A program made the translations under genes and the position numbers. A stretch of DNA of 64,000 nt from Clostridia bacterium (GTDB lineage Bacteria > Bacillota > Clostridia > Lachnospirales > Lachnospiraceae), in the NCBI GenBank assembly GCA_910575245.1, contig CAJTEN010000012.1, positions 62,001 to 126,000 on the forward strand, written 5' to 3'. Each line of letters starts with the position of its first letter. Position 1 is the stretch's first letter. A model generated the notes under the pieces. That model was not told where the DNA came from, did not search any database, and worked only from the letters and a program-made list of their open reading frames with translations. Positions 18,438 through 26,858 of the stretch are shown here, one piece after another.

Positions 18438-19067
18438 TTATGGATTCTCGGCAGGAAGCGTCAGATAATTAAGCGTTCCCTGCGGCACGCCGGTACCTTT
18501 TTCCAGCAGGGCCACAAGACCGCGGATCGTTTCTTCTGAATCTTCGGCAGTGGAAGCCAGAAAGGTGTTGTTCAACTTGACGGCGAGTATGATAAGTACG
18601 ATCTCGGCGAGTGCAGCCGGATACTCAAAATGGATATCGCCCAGAGCGATTCCCTGGGTGATGATTTCTGTCAGGCTCGGTTTCAGTTCGGCGATCAGGT
18701 GATTCATATATTTCTGGTGCAGAAACGCGATATCCTGAGCGCTTGTTCCGGTATCTGCGGTGGTGTTCTGGTTTAAAAATGCATCGGAAGAGGTACGGCA
18801 TGCCTGAAAGAGCATAGCCATGCGTGTAAACGGCGAAATTTCTGTCTGACTGGCAAGATTTTTCGCCGTTTTCAGCGGTTTCTCATAGTTTCTTTCTATC
18901 AGTGCATCGAGGATTGCCTCCTTCGAAGGGAAGTAGTAATAGATGCTTCCCTTGCCGATTCCGGCTTTCCGGGCGATGTCGCTCACGGAAATATTCTGTA
19001 TGTTTCTTTCTTCCAGAAGCTGATAGAGCGCATCTAAAATTCTGTCATATTTCTTCATGTCCGGCAT
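18438..19067 (-). CDS. TetR/AcrR-family transcriptional repressor
   Basis: A 209-residue regulator. The N-terminal helix-turn-helix reads ISVSDIARKAGIGKGSIYYY, then FPSKEAILDALIERN; the rest is a helical ligand-binding region. The frame opens at 19097, but ATG 19067 is preceded by GGAGGT (complement of 19073-19078) and gives a normal TetR N terminus. It diverges from the 19473-24524 operon, and two related palindromes at 19264-19280 and 19308-19324 in between are good operator candidates. It probably represses that operon and itself until an acyl or lipid-like ligand binds, the ligand being a guess from the operon content. Confidence 0.92.
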   Translation of the reverse strand: MPDMKKYDRILDALYQLLEERNIQNISVSDIARKAGIGKGSIYYYFPSKEAILDALIERNYEKPLKTAKNLASQTEISPFTRMAMLFQACRTSSDAFLNQNTTADTGTSAQDIAFLHQKYMNHLIAELKPSLTEIITQGIALGDIHFEYPAALAEIVLIILAVKLNNTFLASTAEDSEETIRGLVALLEKGTGVPQGTLNYLTLPAENP

Positions 19068-19140
19068 ATCAAACCTCCGTGTCAGTCTTGTGTCCATGCA
19101 GCGCCTGCCGAATCCATATACGGTGGCTTAAGCAAGAGCG

Positions 19141-19172
19141 AAACCGAAATCTCCAATGGCGTTAACTATAAT
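19141..19172. repeat. Family C repeat, copy 1
   Basis: Contains CCGAAATCTCCAATGGCGTTAA then CTATAATAA. It matches copies at 35977, 39147, 44061 and 58339; the spacing of 11 nt between the CGA and the GCGTTAAC arm is kept. It lies between the TetR gene and the operators. Confidence 0.5.
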
Positions 19173-19263
19173 AAAGAATGATAGCATAAACCGGATTGCT
19201 GAACAATTATGAATAATGCCACAAAAACAGAGAAATATTCTGAGCAAATTAGATGAAAATGCA

Positions 19264-19324
19264 GTTGACTAGTGGTCGAAAGGTGTGATACTGTTTCATT
19301 ATAAAGATTCGACCAATGGTCGAA
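19264..19324. promoter_or_regulatory. TetR operator pair and candidate promoter of the acyl-carrier operon
   Basis: Operator O1 at 19308-19324 is the perfect palindrome TTCGACCAATGGTCGAA (7-bp arms, 3-nt spacer). Operator O2 at 19264-19280 is the related GTTGACTAGTGGTCGAA with one conserved half-site. O2 overlaps a plausible -35 TTGACT (19265-19270), with GATACT (19287-19292) 16 bp on; O1 would cover the start region. This is a textbook repressor layout, inferred from sequence only. Confidence 0.68.
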
Positions 19325-19472
19325 AATAAAATGTAAGATAATGCATACATGATGTTGGGCGGATCGGTGCATGCTAACAAGTAAGCAGGCATGAAGAAAC
19401 AGGAAGCATTGTGGTTCAGGACGGTTTGTCTGCTGCGGCAGGAACGTTTTGATGAGTAGAAGGAGGAAAGGA

Positions 19473-19907
19473 ATGACTTACGCGGATTTTTTTTACGAGA
19501 TCAAAGGGAAATTTATGGGAGCTGATGTGAGCGATATCCATGAGCATCTGGCTTTTCAGTTCAACATTGAGGATGAGGAGGCAGGAGGCGCTTTCTATGT
19601 AGAGGTTAAGGATGGCGTACTGCATGTGGAGCCTTATGAGTATTATGACAGGGATGCAGTATTTACCTGCGCACCTGATATACTGACTGGAATTGCAGAA
19701 GGCAGGATTGATCCGATTGCCGCATTTACGGAACAGAAGCTGAGGGTTGAGGGCAATATAGAGAAGGCGCTTCGGCTAAAAGAGATCATAGAGCTGAAGA
19801 AGGAGCAGATGGAAAAGAGCCTTGCACAGAAGGCGGCTGACAAGGTTGTGAATAAGGTTGTTAAAACGGTTGCCAAGAAGGCGGCCGAAAAGGGAAGCAA
19901 AAAGTAG
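19473..19907 (+). CDS. SCP2 sterol/lipid-carrier domain protein
   Basis: A 144-residue cytoplasmic protein resembling the SCP-2 lipid-transfer fold: FQFNIEDEEAGGAFYVEVKDG (strands), TCAPDILTGIAEGRIDPIAAF and KLRVEGNIEKALRL. The last ~35 residues are Lys/Ala-rich (KKAAEKGSKK). ATG 19473 follows AAGGAGGAAAGGA; an upstream frame to 19449 lacks a site. As first gene of the operon it could carry a hydrophobic substrate or product of the downstream enzymes. Sequence similarity is only by pattern, so ligand is unknown. Confidence 0.82.
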   Translation: MTYADFFYEIKGKFMGADVSDIHEHLAFQFNIEDEEAGGAFYVEVKDGVLHVEPYEYYDRDAVFTCAPDILTGIAEGRIDPIAAFTEQKLRVEGNIEKALRLKEIIELKKEQMEKSLAQKAADKVVNKVVKTVAKKAAEKGSKK

Positions 19908-19947
19908 TACGGCATATTGCATATAACGGTAGAAAGAAGATGATATA

Positions 19948-20916
19948 TTGAGTAAAATATTAAGAAAAATAGCCACGGCAGCAGGTGTTCTCGCCGCGGC
20001 AGGCATTGGCGAGACGGTATATTTCTATAATCGGACCATGAAGCGGGGAAATGCGAAGACAGAGCGGACAACGAAGATGTCGGGTACGGACTGGGAGAAA
20101 TATTTTCCGCTGATGCAGGAGAGAAAAGGATATGTGTTGGCACAGCCGCACAGTGATGTGTATACGACCTCTTTTGACGGGCTGAAGCTTCATGCTACAT
20201 ATTTTCCCGCAGTTAAGGAAGGAGAGCAGGAACTTCATACCGGAATCAACAAAGTGGTGATCTGCTTTCACGGATATACAGGCGAAGGACTCAGCAATCA
20301 TATGGCAATAGGTGATTATTTCCTGAAACATGGCTATGCCATGCTGCTTCCGGATGCGAGAGCCCATGGGCAAAGTGAAGGAGAATATATTGGTTTTGGC
20401 TGTCTGGACAGACAGGATGCCTTAGGCTGGATTAACTGGGTGATACGGGAATGCGGTGAGGATGTGAAGATCATGCTTTACGGAACCTCCATGGGCGGCG
20501 CTACGGTGCTGATGACAAGTGGTCTGGAGCTGCCGGACAACGTTAAGGGAATCGTGTCCGACTGCGGGTTTACTTCGCCGAAGGAAGTATTTACCCATGT
20601 GCTGAACAGCATGTATCATCTGCCGGCCTTTCCGGCAATCCAGGGAGCCGACCTGATCAACAGGAAGCTGGCGGGCTATGGCATGGATGAGTGCAATGCC
20701 AAATACGAAGTACAGAAGGCTAAGGTGCCGATTCTCTTTATCCATGGCTCTGCCGATACGTTTGTACCGTGCAGCATGTGTCAGGAAATCTATGATAACT
20801 GCCGTTCGCCGAAGCGGAAGCTGATCGTGGAAGGGGCAGCACATGCAGAGAGTTATTACAAAGAGATGGAGATTTATGAAAAGGCGTTGGATGAGTTTGC
20901 GGAGGAAATATTTTAG
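19948..20916 (+). CDS. Alpha/beta hydrolase with N-terminal membrane anchor
   Basis: A 322-residue serine hydrolase. Residues 5-27 form a hydrophobic N-terminal anchor; the catalytic Ser181 is in GTSMGG, the likely acid is Asp270 in HGSADTF and the His is His299 in GAAHAE; the oxyanion region is CFHGYTGEG. The start is TTG 19948. It resembles the yqkD/BAAT-like group of cell-associated hydrolases. Within the operon it could act as a thioesterase or esterase, releasing or trimming the product of the condensation and ligase proteins; that is inferred from neighbours. Confidence 0.88.
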   Translation: MSKILRKIATAAGVLAAAGIGETVYFYNRTMKRGNAKTERTTKMSGTDWEKYFPLMQERKGYVLAQPHSDVYTTSFDGLKLHATYFPAVKEGEQELHTGINKVVICFHGYTGEGLSNHMAIGDYFLKHGYAMLLPDARAHGQSEGEYIGFGCLDRQDALGWINWVIRECGEDVKIMLYGTSMGGATVLMTSGLELPDNVKGIVSDCGFTSPKEVFTHVLNSMYHLPAFPAIQGADLINRKLAGYGMDECNAKYEVQKAKVPILFIHGSADTFVPCSMCQEIYDNCRSPKRKLIVEGAAHAESYYKEMEIYEKALDEFAEEIF

Positions 20917-20974
20917 GTGCCGTATTTGTGCCGTAAGGACGGCATGACGGAGAGCATGAGAGGAATTAAACAGT

Positions 20975-22378
20975 ATGAAAACAAGAAAAGGTTATAAGAC
21001 ATATCCATTGACGGTTGCCCAGAAATTCCATAACTTCTATGCGTCATACAGCCCGGGGAAAGAAATTCTGAATGTGGGAACGAGTTTGACCATAGAGTTT
21101 GAACTGAATATCGATGAACTGAGAAAGGCTATCTATAAGGCGTATGACAGATGTGAGTCGATGCGGGCACGGCTTGCGTATGATAAGAAAGAGGATCAGT
21201 GGTACCAGTATATTGTTGACAGGGAAGAACGGGAGATCGAGTTTGTAGATTTCACGGGTAAAACCATGGAGGAGGCGGAAGCCGAGATGACAGCCTGGAC
21301 ACGTGTTCCCTTTGACAAGGAAGACGAGCCGATGAATAAGGTTGTCATCATTAAGACGCCGGACGGGTTCGAGGGTATGTATCTTGTGGGAGACCACAGA
21401 TTCCTTGATGCGCAGTCGCTGATCGGATTTATGAAGGATGTGATTGAGCTGTACTGCAACGCCAACTTTGAGGGAGTTGCTTATCCGGCAGATATGCGTT
21501 CCTATACGGAGCAGATAGAGAAGGATCTGGCATATGAGGCCGGCAGTAAGGCCCAGGCCAGGGATAAAGAATATTTCTACAGGCAGATCGAGGAATCCGA
21601 GCCGATCTATAACGGTCTCGAGGGAACGAAGGATCTGGAGGATGCAAGGGCAGCCACAGGCAACCCTGGGCTCAGGGCGGCTCCTACGGGCACGGACAGT
21701 TTTGTTGCGGATATCGATATTTTCCATCTGGAAGAAGAGCCTACGAGACGGCTGCTGACATTCTGCGAACAGCAGCATGTTTCACTGCAGTGTCTGCTTC
21801 TGATGGGAATGCGTACTTATCTGCAGAAGGCTAATCACTGTGATGATGTGTCGATCCAGGTTGCATATGCGCGCCGGGCAACGCTTCAGGAGAAGAAATC
21901 GGGCGGCACACGTATTCATTCTTTTCCGTTCAGAACCATCATTCCGGAGGATAAAACTTTCCTGGAAGGAATCTTCGAGATCAGAGATAAACAGAACGAG
22001 GTATTCCGTTATGTGAATTTCGATCCGACGGAGTATCTTGGGTACAGGAGGCAGTACTACCATACGCCGCAGGGGATGGGATATGAAACTTTGGCGATCA
22101 CGTACCAGCCGGCCACCTTGAAGGAAAAGGGACTGACGGATCTGGGGGATATCAAGTACAAGACTAAGAGATACGGCAACGGTTATTACGCGAATGGCCT
22201 GTATCTTACGGTTATGCACAGAGCTGAGGATAACGGCCTGGATTTCAGCTTTGAGCATCAGACGAAAATGTACAGCAGGGATCAGCTGGAGCGTTTCTAT
22301 TATTATGTCTGCAAGGTTATGTTCAAGGGAATAGAAAGTCCGAACCTTAAGATCGGAGAGGTTATCAAGTTAGTGTAG
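20975..22378 (+). CDS. Stand-alone condensation-domain-like acyltransferase
   Basis: A 467-residue protein of the NRPS condensation / alcohol acyltransferase superfamily. The active-site region VGDHRFLDAQS (His141, Asp145) corresponds to HHxxxDG, with the first His replaced by Asp and the final Gly by Ala. Later segments YARRATLQEK and YANGLYLTVMHR sit where the latch and floor regions are expected. It is not fused to adenylation or carrier domains, which are instead the next two genes. It likely transfers an acyl or aminoacyl group from the carrier protein to an unknown acceptor. ATG 20975 follows GAGAGGAATTAAACAGT. Confidence 0.82.
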   Translation: MKTRKGYKTYPLTVAQKFHNFYASYSPGKEILNVGTSLTIEFELNIDELRKAIYKAYDRCESMRARLAYDKKEDQWYQYIVDREEREIEFVDFTGKTMEEAEAEMTAWTRVPFDKEDEPMNKVVIIKTPDGFEGMYLVGDHRFLDAQSLIGFMKDVIELYCNANFEGVAYPADMRSYTEQIEKDLAYEAGSKAQARDKEYFYRQIEESEPIYNGLEGTKDLEDARAATGNPGLRAAPTGTDSFVADIDIFHLEEEPTRRLLTFCEQQHVSLQCLLLMGMRTYLQKANHCDDVSIQVAYARRATLQEKKSGGTRIHSFPFRTIIPEDKTFLEGIFEIRDKQNEVFRYVNFDPTEYLGYRRQYYHTPQGMGYETLAITYQPATLKEKGLTDLGDIKYKTKRYGNGYYANGLYLTVMHRAEDNGLDFSFEHQTKMYSRDQLERFYYYVCKVMFKGIESPNLKIGEVIKLV

Positions 22379-22420
22379 CAGGGGATTTATGATAGAAGGA
22401 TAAGGAAAGGATGGAAGAGC

Positions 22421-22645
22421 ATGTTTGACCAGTTAAAAGATATTATCGTAAACTATGTGGAAGTTAAGAAAGAGGATATAAAACCGGAATCCCGTTTTAT
22501 AGAAGACCTGGGATTCACGTCCTTTGATTTCATGAGTATGCTGGGTGAGATTGAAGATACGCTGGATCTTGAGATCGATCAGGAGGAAGTGGTCAATATC
22601 CGCACCGTTCAGGAGGCAGTGGATTATCTGGCGACACTTGTATAA
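22421..22645 (+). CDS. Acyl/peptidyl carrier protein
   Basis: A 74-residue carrier protein of usual length. The phosphopantetheine serine is Ser34 in DLGFTSFDFM (the usual motif is DSL; Thr replaces Asp). Helix II continues SMLGEIEDTLDLEID, and the fourth helix is RTVQEAVDYLATLV. ATG 22421 follows GGAAGAGC. It sits 42 bp after the condensation gene; the ligase that would load it lies 340 bp further, across an inserted MITE. No phosphopantetheinyl transferase is in the window, so one must act from elsewhere. Confidence 0.9.
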   Translation: MFDQLKDIIVNYVEVKKEDIKPESRFIEDLGFTSFDFMSMLGEIEDTLDLEIDQEEVVNIRTVQEAVDYLATLV

Positions 22646-22722
22646 TCCATGCAGACTTTGCATGGAAGTTTGTGTCCGGAAAATAATGTGAAACATCATC
22701 GTATCAGATAAGTGGTTTATCG

Positions 22723-22951
22723 CTAACAGGGAAGCCGCAGGCTGAACCAATGTCATTAAGTTAAGCCGGACGCGCCTGACATGATAGGAATCTCCTAAGG
22801 ACGCTCTTTCGCTCGGTTCCAAACGCAGCGGTACTAAATTCGTGGAAAACCTCATTAAGTACCGGCGTTAGGGGGCGGCCCTAAGGAGAATCCTATCATA
22901 TCAGACGCTGTGTATAGACTTAACTAAATGACATTGAAGGCTGAACTGTTA
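22723..22951. repeat. Family B palindrome split by MITE copy 1
   Basis: TAACAGGGAAGCCGCAGGCT (from 22724) precedes the MITE, and AAGGCTGAACTGTTACG follows it at 22937. Joining the flanks restores a TAACAG...CTGTTA palindrome seen intact at 54551 and 48741, showing the MITE inserted into a pre-existing family B repeat. Confidence 0.7.
22748..22936. mobile_element. MITE-like element (family A), copy 1, 189 bp
   Basis: Begins CAATGTCATTAAGTTAAGCC and ends with its inverted counterpart TTAACTAAATGACATTG; arms of ~55 bp pair imperfectly, and a central GGTACT/AGTACC hairpin lies between. Flanks are CAGGCTGAAC (22738-22747) and AAGGCTGAAC (22937-22946), a 10-bp target duplication with one change. 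It encodes no protein. It separates the carrier gene from the ligase gene. Confidence 0.85.
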
Positions 22952-22985
22952 CGTTTATCGTGCAGAACAGGAATAGGGGAGAATT

Positions 22986-24524
22986 ATGAACGAATTGCGA
23001 AGTACAATCTATGAACTGCTTGTAAAGGCGGAGGAAACCTATGGCACACGGGATGCCATCCGGTATAAGGTAAAGGAAGCCGGGGAGAGCGGAAAGAAAG
23101 AGACGAAAGTGGCGGCGAAAACGTATACACAGCTCAGACAGGACAGTGAGCGGTTCGCGGCGGCACTTGCCGGACTGGGAGAGCAGGGAAAGCATATTGC
23201 CATTATTGGGGCTACATCGTATTCCTGGATCACGGCCTATTATGGTATCGTGAACGGCGGCAGCGTGGCTGTACCGCTTGATGCCAATCTTCCTGCCGAA
23301 GACTTGTGTGAGCTGATTGACAGGGCTGACGTGACAACGCTTGTCTTTGATGAATCAAAGGTTACGGTGGCTGCCATGGCAGCGGAACAATGTCCCAATC
23401 TGAGGAACGTGGTAGCTATGGAAGAAGAGACGGCGGCAGAGGGAGCCCTGCATATGTGGGAGCTTATAGCCGGGGCACAGCAGGGAACAGGTTATAAGCC
23501 GAAACCGGAGGATCTGGCTACGATCATGTTTACTTCGGGCACAACAGGCAAAAGCAAGGGCGTTATGCTGACGCACAGAAACCTTGCGGAGAATGCAACT
23601 GCCCTCGATATGGGATATGAGCCGGGAACGGTTCTTATGAGCGTGCTCCCGATCCATCATGCCTATTGCCTGAGCATGGATATTCTCAAGGGAACGTCGG
23701 TGGGCGCTGTTATCTGTATCAACGATTCTCTGCTGCGGGTTGCAAAGAACATCAAGCTCTTTGAGCCAAACATGATTCTGATGGTGCCTCTTATGGTGGA
23801 GACGCTTGCCAAGAAGCTGGAGGAGGCGTCTTTGGTTCCGGCGCCGCTTGTCAAGCTCAAGGTATTCGGGAAACAGTTTCACACGGTATGCAGCGGCGGG
23901 GCCTATCTGAATCCTGCCTATATCGATCTGTTCAAGAAGTATGGCATTACCATCCTGCAGGGTTATGGAATGACCGAGTGTGCACCGGTCATCAGCACCA
24001 ACTGCAATGCTGCCATGAAAGCGGGATCGATCGGAAAGTGTATGCCTAACTGTGAGGTGAAGATTGTAGACGAGGAAATCTGGGTAAAGGGTACCAGTGT
24101 CATGCAGGGCTATTATAAGATGCCCGAAGAGACTGCACAGACCCTGGAAGACGGCTGGCTGAAAACGGGAGACCTGGGCTACATAGATGAGGAAGGTTTC
24201 CTGTTCCTGACCGGACGTAAGAAGAACTTGATCATCACGCCCAACGGTGAGAACGTATCCCCGGAGGAAATCGAGAACAAACTTGGCGAAAACAGGCTGG
24301 TGCAGGAAGTGCTGGTCCGTGAAAGCGAGGGTGTAATCGAGGCGGAGATTTTCCCCGATTACGAGTATGCATCCAAAAAGAAAATCAAGGATATGCAGGC
24401 GAAACTGCAGGAGATCATTGACGTGTATAATAAGACGGCTCCACTCTATAAACGTATCTTCAAACTGAAGGTGCGTGACGTGGAGTTTGAGAAGAACACG
24501 ACGAAGAAGATCAAGAGATTTTGA
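22986..24524 (+). CDS. AMP-forming acyl/amino acid ligase (adenylation enzyme)
   Basis: A 512-residue member of the ANL superfamily. Motifs: MFTSGTTGKSKG (residues 181-192), GYGMTECAPVIS, GDLGYIDEEGFLFLTGR, and a C-terminal lysine cluster NTTKKIKRF in place of the usual A10 lysine. ATG 22986 follows AGGGGAGAATT. A Lys-rich insert (residues 36-46) is unusual. By position it should activate a carboxylic acid as adenylate and load it onto the neighbouring carrier protein. Whether the acid is fatty, aromatic or an amino acid cannot be told by eye; there is no clear Asp for amino-group binding. Confidence 0.88.
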   Translation: MNELRSTIYELLVKAEETYGTRDAIRYKVKEAGESGKKETKVAAKTYTQLRQDSERFAAALAGLGEQGKHIAIIGATSYSWITAYYGIVNGGSVAVPLDANLPAEDLCELIDRADVTTLVFDESKVTVAAMAAEQCPNLRNVVAMEEETAAEGALHMWELIAGAQQGTGYKPKPEDLATIMFTSGTTGKSKGVMLTHRNLAENATALDMGYEPGTVLMSVLPIHHAYCLSMDILKGTSVGAVICINDSLLRVAKNIKLFEPNMILMVPLMVETLAKKLEEASLVPAPLVKLKVFGKQFHTVCSGGAYLNPAYIDLFKKYGITILQGYGMTECAPVISTNCNAAMKAGSIGKCMPNCEVKIVDEEIWVKGTSVMQGYYKMPEETAQTLEDGWLKTGDLGYIDEEGFLFLTGRKKNLIITPNGENVSPEEIENKLGENRLVQEVLVRESEGVIEAEIFPDYEYASKKKIKDMQAKLQEIIDVYNKTAPLYKRIFKLKVRDVEFEKNTTKKIKRF

Positions 24525-24583
24525 TTCGGATAAAAATGTGGTACGAGGGAGGCAGAATATGCCTCCCTCGCTGCGATAAAGCT

Positions 24584-25183
24584 TCATTTGTGTACGGCTT
24601 CTTTCAGTATTCTGACACATGGTTCAATACCAAGATCCCCGGCATTCAGATAGATATCGTAATATTCCGCGGCGCCCCATTCCCAGTTTGTGACCGAGGT
24701 GTAGAAACCGCCTCTTCGCTTGTCATTTTTCTTCAAAGCATTTTCGGCTTCTGCCTGTTTGATACCTTCCCGTTCGATGGCTCTTTGAATCCGTTTCTCC
24801 TTGTCTGCATAGATGAACACTCTCAAAGCGTTTTCCTTGTCTTTGAGAATATAGCCGGAAGCCCTTCCCACAATGACGCAGTTGCCCTTTTCGGCAGCCT
24901 CCTCAATGATGCGTTTTTCTTCCAGGAAAAGCTTATCCGCCAGGGGCAGTTCCCTGTTGCCTGATAATCCGCCAAGTGCAGTCTTGGAAAGGTTCATCAG
25001 AATACCGCCGGAAGTGCTCTCTTCAAGACTCTCTATCTGGTAATAAGGTATCTCGAGATTCTTGGCCGCCTGTATAAGAATATTATGGTCATAAAGCTGA
25101 TAGCCGAGCGATTCTGCCAGTTTCTTGCCGATTTCGTTGCCGCCGCTGGCATATCGGCGTTCAATTGTTACGATATTATACAT
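24584..25183 (-). CDS. Cytidylate kinase-like family protein
   Basis: A 199-residue P-loop protein starting MYNIVTIERRYASGGNEIGK, the form taken by the nucleotide-binding region in the Cmk2-like family, with GYQLYDHNIL, and CVIVGRASGYILKD in the middle. Family members are annotated as cytidylate kinase-like but many lack tested activity; true Cmk enzymes are usually encoded elsewhere. Ribosome site AAAGGGGGA precedes ATG 25183. It is convergent with the ligase gene 60 bp away and does not look like part of that operon. Confidence 0.88.
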   Translation of the reverse strand: MYNIVTIERRYASGGNEIGKKLAESLGYQLYDHNILIQAAKNLEIPYYQIESLEESTSGGILMNLSKTALGGLSGNRELPLADKLFLEEKRIIEEAAEKGNCVIVGRASGYILKDKENALRVFIYADKEKRIQRAIEREGIKQAEAENALKKNDKRRGGFYTSVTNWEWGAAEYYDIYLNAGDLGIEPCVRILKEAVHK

Positions 25184-25283
25184 AAATACATCCCCCTTTC
25201 TGCCAATTGCCTCTTTACTACCATTATAAACACTCTTCTTGCATATCTCAATTCATTTTTCTATAAATTATTGTGACCGTATA

Positions 25284-25443
25284 TAACAGTTCAGCCCTGG
25301 ACTTTGCATTTACTGCAAAGTCCGTGAGAACGCATAGATTTAGCCGGGAGAGAATCTGCCCCTCGCCGCAGGCGACTTGGAAAAATTGAGCTTTGCTCAA
25401 TTGGCAGATTACGTAACAGGGAAGCCGAAGGCCGAACTGTTAC
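25284..25443. repeat. Family B composite repeat, copy 1 (160 bp)
   Basis: Bounded by TAACAGTTCAGCCC at the left and GGCCGAACTGTTAC at the right. It contains perfect hairpins GGACTTTGCA/TGCAAAGTCC and AATTGAGC/GCTCAATT. Closely related long copies are at 58434 and 62849, with short derivatives elsewhere. Confidence 0.75.
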
Positions 25444-25466
25444 GTAACTGTGTAACAGTGACAGGC

Positions 25467-26858
25467 TTACTGCAGTCTGATATAACCTTCCAGTGCATCA
25501 CGGATTTCTTTCGCTGTCATGGATTCGGTCTGCCATACGCTGTAATTGCTGCCGCTGGGACTGAGAAGGAAGTCGGCCTTACGGTCCTGGTCTACTACGA
25601 AGAGAAGAGTGTAGCTTAGTGTTTCGTCCTTTGCGAGTTCGCAGAAGAAGAAATCTTTCCGGTCTTCACCCTGCGTATGCACCGCTTTGTCGATATAGAC
25701 TGCGCTGTCATTCATCTGCAGGAAATAGTCTTCTGCAGGAATGGAGGTATAATAATCCTCAGCCCATGTGTAAGTGCCGTCCGGATTCTTGTCTACATAA
25801 TTCAGGTTAAAGTCCAGAGGGATGTCCGATCCCGGCTGATCGTCATAGCAGTGCACTTTAATATTCACGCGGAGAATTTCCTGTTCGGCCTTATCTTCCG
25901 ACAGCAGCTGTCCGTCCTTGCCATAGTGCTGCCTTGTGTAAGGGAGCAGTGTCTTATCGGGATTCAGCCATCCATCGAACCGTGTATAATCAAAGAAGTC
26001 ATTTTCCGCAAAACCTTCGATACCGTCCAGAAATTCATAGCCTGTTATAGTATAGCCGTAAGCGCCGTCACAGGTGTGTAATTCTTCGCCCACGGCATAT
26101 ATTTTATTCTGCGGGATTCCAAGCTGTATAAGTGCATCCCAGGTTTCGGATGCCTCCAGAGCCAATTCTTCCGTGGTTTTTTCTTCCTGTTCCCGAAGCG
26201 CTTTTTCGTCTGCTGTTTCGTAGCGTCCGTCACCGATTCTTTCTGCCTGCAGTGAGTCGGCAAACTTCATCAGTTCCTCCGGATCTATTTTGCAGCCGGC
26301 TATAATATGGAGCACGTAGCCGTCCTTTTCATTAAACAGGAAAATATAAGTCGGCGACTTGTACGTTTCTGCATTCCTGCAGGTGACCACATCCGCGTTC
26401 ATGCCGCTCAACTGCGTGTGCTGGATCTGGTCAATGCCCTCAACGACGATCTGCCCGTTTATTTTCTCCAGTTCTGCCATCGTATAGACAGGCATGACCG
26501 TGATCCACGAATCGTCCCCGCCGAGATATTTACCGTCTCCGTTGTCCGTCAGGCCATCCGGGATATAATCAGCTGTCACCTGGTATTCTCCAGGAACCAA
26601 TTCATAGTTCAGCGTAAATTCATAAGTAAGCTGATCGGATTCCCGGTGTGCGGTTTTCTGAAAGTAGGTTACTGCTGCGAATACGGCTGAAGGCACTGTT
26701 ACGATTAATACCAGAGCAGCCGCAACACTCATACATTTTTTATAAGTTCCGGACTGTTTATGCATTTGTTTTATTTCCCCTTTTCGAATGATATCGTATG
26801 CCTCCTGCAGTCGGTCTTCCACTGCCTGAGGAAGCTTTTCTTCCATATTTCTGTTCAT
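25467..26858 (-). CDS. Membrane anti-sigma factor, DUF4179/DUF4367-like
   Basis: A 463-residue single-pass protein. The cytoplasmic N terminus (residues 1-47, MNRNMEEKLPQAVEDRLQEA...) is followed by a membrane helix CMSVAAALVLIVTVPSAVFAAV and a large extracellular region with beta-rich repeats. ATG 26858 overlaps the sigma stop (ATGA) and is preceded by AGGAGGGCGTCG, so the two are translationally coupled. Its likely job is to hold the upstream ECF sigma factor until a signal is sensed outside. The extracellular part has no family I can name with confidence. Confidence 0.82.
   Translation of the reverse strand: MNRNMEEKLPQAVEDRLQEAYDIIRKGEIKQMHKQSGTYKKCMSVAAALVLIVTVPSAVFAAVTYFQKTAHRESDQLTYEFTLNYELVPGEYQVTADYIPDGLTDNGDGKYLGGDDSWITVMPVYTMAELEKINGQIVVEGIDQIQHTQLSGMNADVVTCRNAETYKSPTYIFLFNEKDGYVLHIIAGCKIDPEELMKFADSLQAERIGDGRYETADEKALREQEEKTTEELALEASETWDALIQLGIPQNKIYAVGEELHTCDGAYGYTITGYEFLDGIEGFAENDFFDYTRFDGWLNPDKTLLPYTRQHYGKDGQLLSEDKAEQEILRVNIKVHCYDDQPGSDIPLDFNLNYVDKNPDGTYTWAEDYYTSIPAEDYFLQMNDSAVYIDKAVHTQGEDRKDFFFCELAKDETLSYTLLFVVDQDRKADFLLSPSGSNYSVWQTESMTAKEIRDALEGYIRLQ

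Noticed and set aside
22433..22855. Minus-strand frame over the carrier gene and MITE copy 1, with a similar frame at 62710-62973
   Set aside because: The shared protein-like stretch is just translation of the repeated MITE; the element has no conserved start or ribosome site.
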